Below, piece after piece: positions 1-7,146 of a DNA stretch of 9,714 bases. The position numbers and the translations under genes were made by a program. The notes beneath the pieces were generated by a model. The model ran no database searches. It saw nothing but the letters and a program-made list of their open reading frames with translations, and was not told the DNA's origin. Positions within the stretch are counted from its first letter, which is position 1, and every line of letters starts with the position of its first letter. Location: the NCBI GenBank assembly GCA_003512585.1, contig DOQE01000045.1, positions 6,877 through 16,590 of the forward strand, given 5' to 3'. Source of the DNA: Bacillota bacterium. GTDB taxonomy: Bacteria > Bacillota_I > Bacilli_A > RFN20 > CAG-826.

Positions 1-13
1 TTTCATCAAACAT
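1..13 (-). CDS. 5' end of an unidentified gene (partial)
   Basis: Only the first four codons (M-F-D-E) are inside the window, so no function can be assigned. The start is supported by a strong Shine-Dalgarno AAAGGAGA (bases 28-21 read on the minus strand) placed 7 nt before ATG at 13-11. An extended -10 promoter lies just upstream. A second in-frame ATG does not occur; the nearby ATG at 6-4 is in another frame. The gene is separated from the upstream TfoX-domain gene by an intrinsic terminator, so it begins a new transcription unit. Confidence 0.5.
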
Positions 14-36
14 AACAAGATCTCCTTTGCGCCAAT

Positions 37-45
37 ATTATATCA
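37..45 (-). promoter_or_regulatory. Extended -10 promoter
   Basis: On the minus strand the sequence reads TGATATAAT, a perfect TATAAT hexamer with the TGn extension. No good -35 is visible at the right distance (the sequence there is the terminator stem), as is common for extended -10 promoters. The predicted start of transcription near base 30 leaves a short leader carrying the AAAGGAGA ribosome binding site of the gene that starts at 13. Confidence 0.5.
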
Positions 46-55
46 TGCATAAAGT

Positions 56-80
56 AAAAAATGGACTTCATCGTCCATTT
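56..80 (-). terminator. Intrinsic terminator of the minus-strand cluster
   Basis: Read on the minus strand, AAATGGAC (80-73) and GTCCATTT (66-59) form a perfect 8-bp stem around the loop GATGAA, running into six T (61-56). The TGA stop codon of the TfoX-domain gene lies at the loop/stem edge, so terminator and gene end overlap. It closes the mgsA-to-TfoX cluster. Confidence 0.8.
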
Positions 81-340
81 ATTTCCTTTAATTTTTCTTT
101 ATCATCGACTTCTTTTACTAGGTACATTTGTTTGCCATTTTCATAAGGAAGATCTTGACTCATGCCGTATTTTTGATTGGTTTTAGTAATTTTTACTAGA
201 AGTCTATCATCATAAATCCCGCCGAATAAAACATTATTAAAATAAAGCAAAAATTCGCCCATCATCTTTTTGCAAGTAATGTTTCCTAGCAAATCTAATT
301 GTTCCAAAACATAATCTTTATAATCGTTTGTCGTTGGCAT
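68..340 (-). CDS. TfoX N-terminal domain protein, short form
   Basis: A 90-residue soluble protein resembling the TfoX/Sxy N-terminal domain (TfoX_N). The diagnostic stretch is residues 22-47, with KKMMGEFLLYF followed by GGIYDDRLLVKIT, then the YENGKQMYLV segment. Many stand-alone members of this family run some 15 residues further; this one stops soon after VDDKEKLKEI, so the C-terminal helix looks shortened. Stand-alone TfoX_N proteins have no firmly established role. The competence-regulator function of TfoX/Sxy needs more than this domain and should not be transferred. The start ATG lies 5 nt after the stop of the membrane protein gene. Its AAGG ribosome site overlaps that gene's last codons, suggesting translational coupling. 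The TGA stop sits in the terminator hairpin. Confidence 0.8.
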   Translation of the reverse strand: MPTTNDYKDYVLEQLDLLGNITCKKMMGEFLLYFNNVLFGGIYDDRLLVKITKTNQKYGMSQDLPYENGKQMYLVKEVDDKEKLKEINGR

Positions 341-345
341 AAAAG

Positions 346-2484
346 TTACCTTATTTTTGAAAAATCATTCCTTTTAAAGTATTTATCTTCCCTAAGCATT
401 CTTTTTGCTTCCATTTTGTTTAAAAAATAAGAAACCCTTAAAGACAATACATATATTTTCAAATCCAGCGGAGCTATTATTGATTTTTTTCTAGGGAAGA
501 AAATATAGCAAAGATATAAAAATAAATTTGCTACTATTAAGCCCATTAAATAAGAAAGACTATAAAAAGTCTTGAAATCAAGGAAGGACAAAGGCAAATA
601 ATTAAGAACGAAGGCCAATGCAAGATAAATAAATAAACCTAAAAAATTAAACCATATCTTAGAATGATTCTCATTTTTTAAATACTTTCTAGACCTAAAG
701 AATAAGTAGATCGTATATAGAAGAAGCAAAGAAAAGAAAACAAAGAAAGAAATAGACGAATTAAAGAAGAAGCAAGTAACGGCCCCGAAGGAAACAAATA
801 ATAAAGAAAGGATAAGATAAATCAGGCTGCTTTTCTTTTTAATAGAGAAAGAACAATAAAAACACAAAAAAAGGAACAAAGGCGATACAAGACAAAATAT
901 AGCAAAATAATAATTAAATGAAGTCGATATAGATAAAGCAAAATCAATATTTAAATAAATACCCCCAAAGAAAATAAAAATAGGCAAAATAAAACTAAGT
1001 AACAAAGAAGTCTTTGATAAGGAAGAATGGAAATATTTAATTTTTGTTTTTCTAAATGGCATAGCCATTTCATTTGTCTTTTCATTTAACCCTTTATAAT
1101 CAACAAAAACCGGCAAGAAAGTAACAAAGCAAAGAGCAAAGCCTTTTGTATCGCAAGGGAAGAAATAGGTGGATTCAGTTAACCCATGAAGTGAAAAAAC
1201 GATAAACATTAAAATAAAAAGAAAAGAAATACTTTTTTTATTACACATATTCTTTATGGCCTTGAATAAGAAGGCAAAATAGAAAAAAGCAACGCAAAGC
1301 AAACGGATAATTCCACCGCTAGCAAAAAGTTGAAGCAAGCCATTATGGGCATAAAAATAACCACTTTGGAGCGGGGAAAAAGCATTGGCCAACAATAAGT
1401 TGGGCGTATATTCGCCAATGCCGAATATAATTCTAGACGGCTCCGCCAACAGAAACGAAAGCAAAGCTTTCCAAATTAACGTTCTTGATTCTAGCGAAGG
1501 CACGTTTGCAAAATCAAAAGACAAAATAAAATTATCATATAGCTTAGAAAAAATTGAATTATCGCCGAATACATTAAACGCGCCAAAACAAACCAATAAT
1601 GTCGGAAGGCCAATAACCAAGATAGAGCAGATTATTGTTTTTATAGGACGTCTCTTTATAGTCAAAATAAACCTATAAAGCAAGAAAATAAGCAAAAATA
1701 TGCTAGAAAGAACAATGGATGTTTTTGAAACAACAAAATAAAGCTCTACATAAAAAATAAGCATTATAAAATAATGAATGAAACAATGTCTTCTACACTG
1801 CAAAAAGCCACAAGAACAAATACCTAATAAAAGCATTGCCCCAAATGTATTCCTATTGTTATAAAAGCTTCCCACAAAATCAGATGACGTTAATAAGTCT
1901 TCTTTATTAAAGTATTTTACATACACGTCCCATTCAAAAACAAAACTCCAAGCAATTGAGAAAATAGCAACAAAAACAATTCCAAAAAATATAAAAGAGA
2001 AAGAAGAAGAACTTTTTATTAATTTTGGATAAACGGCAAAAATCATATAGGCATAATGAATTGCTAAGCAAAAAAGAAGCCCGTATCTTATTTTTTGAAA
2101 AATATCTAAACCAAAAACAAAAGAAATTATATTATTTTCGCTTGTTTGCATTGAAATAGAAGCGTTAGAAGGAAAAGTTAAAATGCCAATGCAATTACCT
2201 AGAAGGCAAACAAAACAAACTAAAAAAGGGGCAATGTCCAATTTTATTTTTTCATATTTATGGACAAAGAAAAGCAAAGAAATGTTCGATAATACGGCAG
2301 CAACAAAAACCATATAAAATTCGAAATTGTTATTAAGGACAAAACTTTCCTCATTAAAAAAAGCAACATTTTCTAGCACATAGCAACCTAAAACTGCATT
2401 GAGCAAAATCGCAAACATATAAAGAAAACGTGGCTTTGCTTGCAATAAATAAGAGACTTCCTTTTTTATATTGATTTTTTGCAT
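346..2484 (-). CDS. Wzy/O-antigen-ligase-like polytopic membrane protein
   Basis: A 712-residue, extremely hydrophobic protein with roughly 18 predicted membrane segments. The first ~460 residues have the layout of the O-antigen ligase/Wzy polymerase superfamily. Visible motifs are GSFYNNRNTFG (205-215) at the start of a helix, SKT (253-255), SRTLIW (333-338), GIGEY (355-359), and a large extracytoplasmic loop with YAHNGLLQLFASGG (378-391). The loop residues, including H380, fit the family's glycan-transfer region. The likely role is polymerising or ligating a surface polysaccharide, but substrate and direction are unknown. Residues ~490-665 add about six further helices not needed for the family fold, followed by a basic cytoplasmic tail. 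No Shine-Dalgarno is visible before ATG 2484 (the upstream 20 nt are T-rich). The gene lies 56 nt after the AcnX small subunit, and no glycosyltransferase neighbours are in the window. Another IT-type membrane glycosyltransferase is possible. Confidence 0.75.
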   Translation of the reverse strand: MQKINIKKEVSYLLQAKPRFLYMFAILLNAVLGCYVLENVAFFNEESFVLNNNFEFYMVFVAAVLSNISLLFFVHKYEKIKLDIAPFLVCFVCLLGNCIGILTFPSNASISMQTSENNIISFVFGLDIFQKIRYGLLFCLAIHYAYMIFAVYPKLIKSSSSFSFIFFGIVFVAIFSIAWSFVFEWDVYVKYFNKEDLLTSSDFVGSFYNNRNTFGAMLLLGICSCGFLQCRRHCFIHYFIMLIFYVELYFVVSKTSIVLSSIFLLIFLLYRFILTIKRRPIKTIICSILVIGLPTLLVCFGAFNVFGDNSIFSKLYDNFILSFDFANVPSLESRTLIWKALLSFLLAEPSRIIFGIGEYTPNLLLANAFSPLQSGYFYAHNGLLQLFASGGIIRLLCVAFFYFAFLFKAIKNMCNKKSISFLFILMFIVFSLHGLTESTYFFPCDTKGFALCFVTFLPVFVDYKGLNEKTNEMAMPFRKTKIKYFHSSLSKTSLLLSFILPIFIFFGGIYLNIDFALSISTSFNYYFAIFCLVSPLFLFLCFYCSFSIKKKSSLIYLILSLLFVSFGAVTCFFFNSSISFFVFFSLLLLYTIYLFFRSRKYLKNENHSKIWFNFLGLFIYLALAFVLNYLPLSFLDFKTFYSLSYLMGLIVANLFLYLCYIFFPRKKSIIAPLDLKIYVLSLRVSYFLNKMEAKRMLREDKYFKRNDFSKIR

Positions 2485-2540
2485 AAAGAAAACTAAAACT
2501 AATCAAAGAAAAGTAATATCAAAGTAGATGAAGAAAACAA

Positions 2541-2984
2541 TTAATAGACGATAACAGTTCCATCCTCTTTTACTTCAATTTGACCCCCTGTCTTTATCGA
2601 ATTTAAAAAATCATCGCCTAAATTATCAATGGCAATAAGCGGCACATTATTCCAAACTCGAGAAAGTATAATGCCGCTGGCGGCAAGAGGATCAATAGAA
2701 GAGGCAAATAGCCAAGCGGTTGGGGCAATTCCCCTACTAGCAACAGTTTGAATAACCATGCCTCCCGTAGTCGAACCAATTGTCATGGGCAAGCATAAAG
2801 CCTTGCCGGTGATATTGACCCCAAATAATTCTTTATTATTTTGATCGGAAACAATTACTTTTTTGCAATTAGAATTCAAAGCGCTTTTTTGAAAGGAAGC
2901 AAGCGTATTGAATCCTTGATGAGTAACAACGGCTTCCCCTTTATAAGTTCCACCAAAAATAACTCTACCAGTAAATGTTTTCAT
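2541..2984 (-). CDS. Aconitase X (AcnX) small subunit, swivel domain
   Basis: A 147-residue protein of the DUF126/AcnX swivel-domain family. In this family the small subunit closes the active site of the large AcnX subunit to form a type II (split) dehydratase. The signature loop PMTIGSTTGGMVIQ (66-79), with the conserved Ser/Thr after IG, is intact. So are the GRVIFGGTYKGEAVV start and the ASGIILSRVWNNVPLIAID segment. Length is normal for the family. The start ATG is 2 nt beyond the stop of the large subunit, and its AGGAGG ribosome site lies inside the end of that gene, so the two are probably translationally coupled for equal amounts. Known activities are cis-3-hydroxy-L-proline dehydratase (bacteria) and phosphomevalonate dehydratase (archaea). 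The sequence alone does not tell me which applies. Confidence 0.88.
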   Translation of the reverse strand: MKTFTGRVIFGGTYKGEAVVTHQGFNTLASFQKSALNSNCKKVIVSDQNNKELFGVNITGKALCLPMTIGSTTGGMVIQTVASRGIAPTAWLFASSIDPLAASGIILSRVWNNVPLIAIDNLGDDFLNSIKTGGQIEVKEDGTVIVY

Positions 2985-2986
2985 TA

Positions 2987-4285
2987 TTATTTGTCCTCCT
3001 TTTTATTGGATAAGATTGAAACTACTTCCTCATCTTTATAATACCTAGAGAAAGTATAGGTACGTAATTTATTGGAATTGGTCATCAATCTTTTGGCGCC
3101 GCATAAGGGGTTATCCGCATACATTAAAGGACAAATGCAACTAACATGGGCACCCATGGATGTTAATGTTTTATATTGAGGCAGTTTCTTAAATTCTTCT
3201 CTAACGCCTGGAGAGGTAGTAAAGACAGTATCGATATATAATTTTTTCCTATTGGTTTCTTTTAAGGCCTTTTCTAAAGTATTGGTCCAATCGATCAATT
3301 GTTTTAAAGTCAAATGCGGACAGCCAATGAAGCAGCGATATGCTTTTTTGTTTTTCTTTTTCCACATGATTGGATAGGATTTATAAACCCTTTCCATCTC
3401 ATCATCATCGATTATATATTCCTTATACCCCTCTTTAAGAAGCGATGCGCCTTGTTCTTTTGCTTCTGGGGTGATGTTTTCAATATGATATAATCCAACT
3501 GCCCCATTAGAAGCCGAAGCGGCGCCAAAATCCTTTAGATAAGAAATGGTGTCTTCATCTGGCAAGTCCTTTAAATATTTATCTAGTCCAACTACATAAG
3601 GGACTTGATCCATGACCTTCATGCCAATGGCCGAACCTAAGATTTGGGCTTCTGGTTTCTTAGTTGTTTTAATAATTATTTTCCAAGTGGCTTTTCTTCC
3701 TTCTTCAGTGAGGAATCCAAATTCAGGGGCTTTTCCTAAAATCGTGCCAAATAATTCCAAAACACCGGAATTCCTATTGCATTTGGCACCTAAAACCGAG
3801 TTTGCATAGACAACCGCACTACTTTCAGCCCAGGAAATAACATCGCCTTTTTTAGGCGTATTGCCCATTTCTTTTAAATAACAAGTGCAAGAAAAAGCAT
3901 CCTTATTTGATAAGCCAACTTTACTTAATTGCTCTTCATATTGTTTTTGTTTGCCATAAATTATTTTTTTAAAGACAAATTTTTCTAGTAAATTGGCCGA
4001 ACATTGGTCAAATTCCATTGGCCTAGGATCGGCAGTAAAACCATTAGGCGCTTTTAGCCCTGCTTGAATTAGCTCATCCATTAAAGGATAAATCGGTTTA
4101 AGCATCGAAATGCCAAAGCTCGTAACCAAATGACCTTGCTTATGGGTTAAGGGAACTAAACGCTTAGCTCCAAAAATATCCCCATAGCGAACAAGGCATT
4201 CCATCATTTTCCTTTTTGTTTCGCCTTCTTTTCCTTGAAGAATATTTTTTTCTTCATCGGTAAGTATCATTTTCGGTTCGTACAT
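2987..4285 (-). CDS. Aconitase X (AcnX) large catalytic subunit
   Basis: A 432-residue protein of the AcnX/DUF521 family, the catalytic half of a split iron-dependent dehydratase. Recognisable blocks are VRYGDIFGAKRLVP with GHLVTSFG (32-58), DPRPMEFD (86-93), AESSAVVYANSVLGAKCNRNSG (153-174), KAPEFGFL (185-192), FIGCPHLTL (319-327), and the C-terminal CICPLMYADNPLCGAKRLMTNSNK (383-406). Candidate metal-ligand cysteines are C169, C322, C383/C385 and C395; which of these bind iron is inference. Characterised relatives dehydrate cis-3-hydroxy-L-proline or mevalonate 5-phosphate, so the substrate here is open. ATG 4285 is preceded by AAAGGATT at a suitable distance. The gene follows mgsA by 17 nt and precedes the small subunit by 2 nt. 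No proline-catabolic or mevalonate gene is present in the window to settle the pathway. Confidence 0.88.
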   Translation of the reverse strand: MYEPKMILTDEEKNILQGKEGETKRKMMECLVRYGDIFGAKRLVPLTHKQGHLVTSFGISMLKPIYPLMDELIQAGLKAPNGFTADPRPMEFDQCSANLLEKFVFKKIIYGKQKQYEEQLSKVGLSNKDAFSCTCYLKEMGNTPKKGDVISWAESSAVVYANSVLGAKCNRNSGVLELFGTILGKAPEFGFLTEEGRKATWKIIIKTTKKPEAQILGSAIGMKVMDQVPYVVGLDKYLKDLPDEDTISYLKDFGAASASNGAVGLYHIENITPEAKEQGASLLKEGYKEYIIDDDEMERVYKSYPIMWKKKNKKAYRCFIGCPHLTLKQLIDWTNTLEKALKETNRKKLYIDTVFTTSPGVREEFKKLPQYKTLTSMGAHVSCICPLMYADNPLCGAKRLMTNSNKLRTYTFSRYYKDEEVVSILSNKKEDK

Positions 4286-4302
4286 GATTTAATCCTTTCT
4301 TT

Positions 4303-4650
4303 TTATTTAAGCAAACAATTCGCCGTCGCTTCATTGGTGGCGAATGGAATATCATAAACTGCGGCAATTCTCATCAATGCCTTTACATCTGGATCGTGTG
4401 GTTGGGCTTGAAGGGGGTCCCAAAAGAATACAACGAAATCTACTTGTCCAGTCGCGATTAATGCCCCTATTTCTTGATCTCCACCCATTGGGCCAGACAA
4501 ATATCCTTTAACCGAAAGACCTGTTTTTTCGCTTATTAACGAGGCTGTATGTCCGGTTCCAATTAAATCAAATTGCTTTAATTTATCTAAATTAATCAAA
4601 GACCAAGCTACTATATCAGCCTTTTTATTATCATGGGCTATTAAAGCCAT
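4303..4650 (-). CDS. mgsA: Methylglyoxal synthase
   Basis: Converts dihydroxyacetone phosphate to methylglyoxal and phosphate, a bypass of lower glycolysis that relieves phosphate limitation and sugar-phosphate stress. The 115-residue product carries the family motifs: ALIAHD (2-7, phosphate-binding His/Asp), SGPMGGDQEIGALIA (52-66) with the catalytic Asp58 (E. coli D71 equivalent), WDPLQAQPHDPDVKAL (77-92) with Asp78, His85 and Asp88, and the end of the fold at ATNEATA. It stops about 20 residues before the Bacillus enzyme's C-terminus. I chose ATG 4650 because family members begin only a few residues before ALIAHD. The open frame continues to an ATG at 4737, but the extra 29 residues are Cys/Phe-rich and not family-like. 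The ribosome site is weak (GGAAAAG). A possible -10, TATACT (4681-4676 on this strand), would exclude the long start. This is the first gene of the minus-strand cluster. Confidence 0.9.
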   Translation of the reverse strand: MALIAHDNKKADIVAWSLINLDKLKQFDLIGTGHTASLISEKTGLSVKGYLSGPMGGDQEIGALIATGQVDFVVFFWDPLQAQPHDPDVKALMRIAAVYDIPFATNEATANCLLK

Positions 4651-4760
4651 TACTTTTTTCTTTTCCAGACAATTAAGTATAAAGCAAAAAGAGAAATAAC
4701 ACCTATATATATTTAAATCAAAACAAAGTTTTATCATTTAAAAAACAAATAAAATAACTC

Positions 4761-4777
4761 CTATCCAAGTTGGCTAG
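4761..4777. promoter_or_regulatory. 17-bp dyad in the mgsA/nuclease divergent spacer
   Basis: CTATCCAAGTTGGCTAG is an inverted repeat around a central G with one mismatched pair. It is the only GC-containing island in an otherwise A/T-rich spacer between two divergent genes. Its right half, TTGGCT (4770-4775), could be the -35 of a plus-strand promoter, with CATTAT (4792-4797) as -10 at 16-bp spacing. A repressor bound here could then block nuclease transcription. The symmetry is seen directly; the operator role is inference. Confidence 0.3.
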
Positions 4778-4833
4778 TAACGTCGATAAAACATTATTAA
4801 AAACATTATCAATTTGTTTTAAAATATTTTTGT

Positions 4834-7050
4834 ATGAAAAAATTATTAAAAATTTTTGTCGCTTTATTGCCGTTTTTATCTTTATCGATTTCTTTTAATT
4901 CAAACGAAAACGAATTCATTAGATTTGAACCTATTGCCAAAAAGGCAACTACTGTTGACGATTATTTTTCCGATATTGATGCTTTTTCTTTATCTAGGGA
5001 GCAATTGTTTAATAAATTGCAAAGCAAAGTATGGGATGGATGGAAAAGACAATCTTATGACGCTTTAGATAGCGCTTTTATTGAGACGGATTTTGTCAAT
5101 GGTTATTTAGTCGACATCTATTCCAATACATCTAGATTAACGCCATCGTCAACCGGAAATTATAAAAATGAAGGGGATACATGGAATAAAGAACATCTAA
5201 TACCGAAATCCTGGTGGGGTGGTAGTAAAGGCGGTCCAAACGGCGAAGGTGGCGACATGTTTAATATGTATCCCACCGATGGAAAAATAAATGGGATGAG
5301 AAGCAATTATGTTTTAGGGGAAACTTCAAATCCAACAAACACTTCCAACAATGGGTATTCTAAATTAGGGCCTTCCTCTTTCTCTGGTTACGATGGAATT
5401 GTATTTGAACCAAACGATGAATGGAAAGGCAATATAGCAAGAAGCTATTTCTATTTTGCCTTAAAATATGTTACGTATACGAATTCTTCTTACACGGAAG
5501 GGAACGGAAAAGACGTTTTTAATAAAACCGGGACCTATGGACTTACGGATTATTCGACTAGCCTTTTCCTAAAATGGAATAAACATTTGGAAAAAAGCCA
5601 ATATGAAAAGGAAAGATGCGAAAGAGTTTATAAAATCCAAAATAACAGAAACCCATTTATTTATCACCCTGAATGGGCCGATTATATTTGGGGGAACATA
5701 CCTTTAACTAAAATTGAGCCTACCTCTTTATCGATTTCTCCATCTTCATTAAGATTAAAGCAAGGGAATAGTCACCAATTAGTCTGCACGGTTACTCCAT
5801 CTAATGCGAGTAATTCAATTATTTGGACAAGTTTAAATAATGATATTGCAACGGTTTCAAATAATGGGCTAGTCGAAGCTAAATCAATTGGGAAAACCAA
5901 TATAAAAGCAACCAGTACCTTAAATGCATCAATTAACGCTTCTATAGAGATAGAAGTCCATAACGATAAAATAAAAATAGAAGGGATTTCTTTGCCTGAT
6001 TCAATTGATTTAAAAATAGGCCAAAGTAAAAATATTGACGTCTCTTATATACCGTTAGATACCGAGGAAAAAGGATACACGTTATCAATAAATGACGATT
6101 CAATTGCCCAAGTAATTTCAAATAATACCTTGTTAGGACTAAAAGAAGGAATTGCAACTTTAACCGCCACTTCTTCAATAAACACTTCAATTAAAGCTAG
6201 CACAACTATAATAGTCCAAGAACAAAAAGGATTTAACTTAGCCAAGCAAACATCCGATCTAGAAGATGGCGACTCCTTGATAATAGCCTATCCGGAGAAA
6301 AACGTAGCCGCTGGTTCGTTTAAAGATAAATATTTGCAAAGTGTCTCCGCTTCTTTCTCGTCTAATAAAGAAAAAATAGAGGCCCCTTCTAACGAGATTG
6401 AAATTTTTACTTTAGAAAAAAATACCAATTCTTTTTCCTTTATTAATAATGCTAAGCAAAAATTGGGGGCCTCTTCTTCTAAAGCGCTTCAGCTAAATAA
6501 CGGGGAAACAAGTTGGACAATCCAAATCAATGAAGGCAAAGCCATAATTAAACCTCTTTCTGTATCCCAACCACTTTTATACAATATAAAATCGCCTAGA
6601 TTTAAAACATACAGTAAGGCAGACGATAGCCTTGTTTATCCTTCTATTTATGTTAGCAAGTCAACTTCAAATTTAGATAAAACAAATGCCTTGCTTTATG
6701 TATCCGCATTTTTAAAGAAAACAGGACAAGAATGTTTATTAATGAATGTTACTTTAAATACTTGGAACGATTTAAAAAGCGAATATGAATCATTAAGCGA
6801 AGAAACAAAGTCTTATATAAAAACAAATTATTCTAGTGAAGAATTAAGCGAATTTAGGCAACGTTACGAATTAATAATAAATAAATATGGTTATGGAGAT
6901 TTTATTTTTGATATAACGCCTACTAGTATTGTCTATTCTAAAAACAAAAATAGCGGCAATTTATTGCCCATAACAATATTGACTTCCATAGCTTCCATAT
7001 GCCTAATTTCTATTACTATCATAATAATTAAAAAAAGAAAAAAGAATTAA
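4834..7050 (+). CDS. Secreted membrane-anchored endonuclease I-family nuclease with Big_2 domains
   Basis: A 738-residue surface nuclease that probably degrades extracellular DNA or RNA for nucleotide scavenging. Residues 1-21 are a signal peptide (KK, then a hydrophobic core). Residues ~55-290 are an Endonuclease_1 (EndA/NucM/Bsn) domain. It contains WNKEHLIPKSWW (117-128) with probable catalytic His121, GDMFNMYPTDGKINGMRSNY (140-159), WKGNIARSYFYFA (197-209), and NRNPFIYHPEW (271-281). Two Big_2-like immunoglobulin domains follow (~293-375 and ~381-462), then a beta-rich domain (~466-608) of unknown class, a short helical region, and a C-terminal membrane helix (711-732) ending in KKRKKN. 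The anchor is a stop-transfer helix, not a sortase signal. ATG 4834 is fixed by the signal peptide, yet no Shine-Dalgarno precedes it. TAAAAT at 4820-4825 would make the mRNA nearly leaderless, an alternative to the promoter proposed at the dyad. A terminator follows, so the gene appears monocistronic. Confidence 0.9.
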   Translation: MKKLLKIFVALLPFLSLSISFNSNENEFIRFEPIAKKATTVDDYFSDIDAFSLSREQLFNKLQSKVWDGWKRQSYDALDSAFIETDFVNGYLVDIYSNTSRLTPSSTGNYKNEGDTWNKEHLIPKSWWGGSKGGPNGEGGDMFNMYPTDGKINGMRSNYVLGETSNPTNTSNNGYSKLGPSSFSGYDGIVFEPNDEWKGNIARSYFYFALKYVTYTNSSYTEGNGKDVFNKTGTYGLTDYSTSLFLKWNKHLEKSQYEKERCERVYKIQNNRNPFIYHPEWADYIWGNIPLTKIEPTSLSISPSSLRLKQGNSHQLVCTVTPSNASNSIIWTSLNNDIATVSNNGLVEAKSIGKTNIKATSTLNASINASIEIEVHNDKIKIEGISLPDSIDLKIGQSKNIDVSYIPLDTEEKGYTLSINDDSIAQVISNNTLLGLKEGIATLTATSSINTSIKASTTIIVQEQKGFNLAKQTSDLEDGDSLIIAYPEKNVAAGSFKDKYLQSVSASFSSNKEKIEAPSNEIEIFTLEKNTNSFSFINNAKQKLGASSSKALQLNNGETSWTIQINEGKAIIKPLSVSQPLLYNIKSPRFKTYSKADDSLVYPSIYVSKSTSNLDKTNALLYVSAFLKKTGQECLLMNVTLNTWNDLKSEYESLSEETKSYIKTNYSSEELSEFRQRYELIINKYGYGDFIFDITPTSIVYSKNKNSGNLLPITILTSIASICLISITIIIIKKRKKN

Positions 7051-7077
7051 TGAAAAATTAATGAAAATAAGTGAAAA
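7046..7077 (+). repeat. Short phased repeat ATTAATGAAAA
   Basis: Two perfect tandem 11-bp copies (7046-7056, 7057-7067) are followed by a diverged third containing TGAAAA. This places TGAAAA at 7051, 7062 and 7072, about one helical turn apart. The repeat overlaps the nuclease stop codon. Just beyond it, TTGTTTGTAAACAA (7081-7094) is a 6-bp inverted repeat with a 2-nt centre. Function is unknown; chance in A/T-rich DNA is possible. Confidence 0.4.
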
Positions 7078-7124
7078 CTATTGTTTGTAAACAAAAAATA
7101 ATAAAAATTTTGAAAAAGAAAAAT

Positions 7125-7146
7125 GCCCATTTATTGGGCTTTTTTT
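7125..7146 (+). terminator. Intrinsic terminator after the nuclease gene
   Basis: GCCCA (7125-7129) pairs with TGGGC (7135-7139) around a 5-nt loop, followed by seven T (7140-7146). An A-rich stretch upstream can extend pairing past one mismatch. It lies 75 nt after the nuclease stop codon and directly abuts the operator array. Confidence 0.8.

Noticed and set aside
53..82. UGA read as tryptophan (Mollicutes code 4), extending the TfoX-domain protein
   Set aside because: Read-through would run into the terminator and give a tail unlike the family. All tryptophans in the window use TGG and no gene has an internal TGA.
1385..1678. Plus-strand ORF of 97 codons inside the Wzy-like gene, and similar overlapping frames at 2841-3041, 3612-3809, 4856-5068, 5942-6245, 7773-7991 and 8136-8432
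   Set aside because: All lie wholly or mainly in other frames of well-supported genes, have no ribosome sites or recognisable domains, and are shadows of low-complexity coding sequence.
4651..4737. N-terminal extension of methylglyoxal synthase from ATG 4737
   Set aside because: The 29 extra residues are Cys/Phe-rich and unlike the family, which starts just before ALIAHD. No ribosome site precedes 4737, and a possible -10 lies inside the extension.
6964..7050. Sortase (LPXTG-type) anchor at LPITI near the nuclease C-terminus
   Set aside because: The motif lacks the final Gly and sits at the start of the membrane helix itself. The helix plus KKRKKN reads as a plain stop-transfer anchor.
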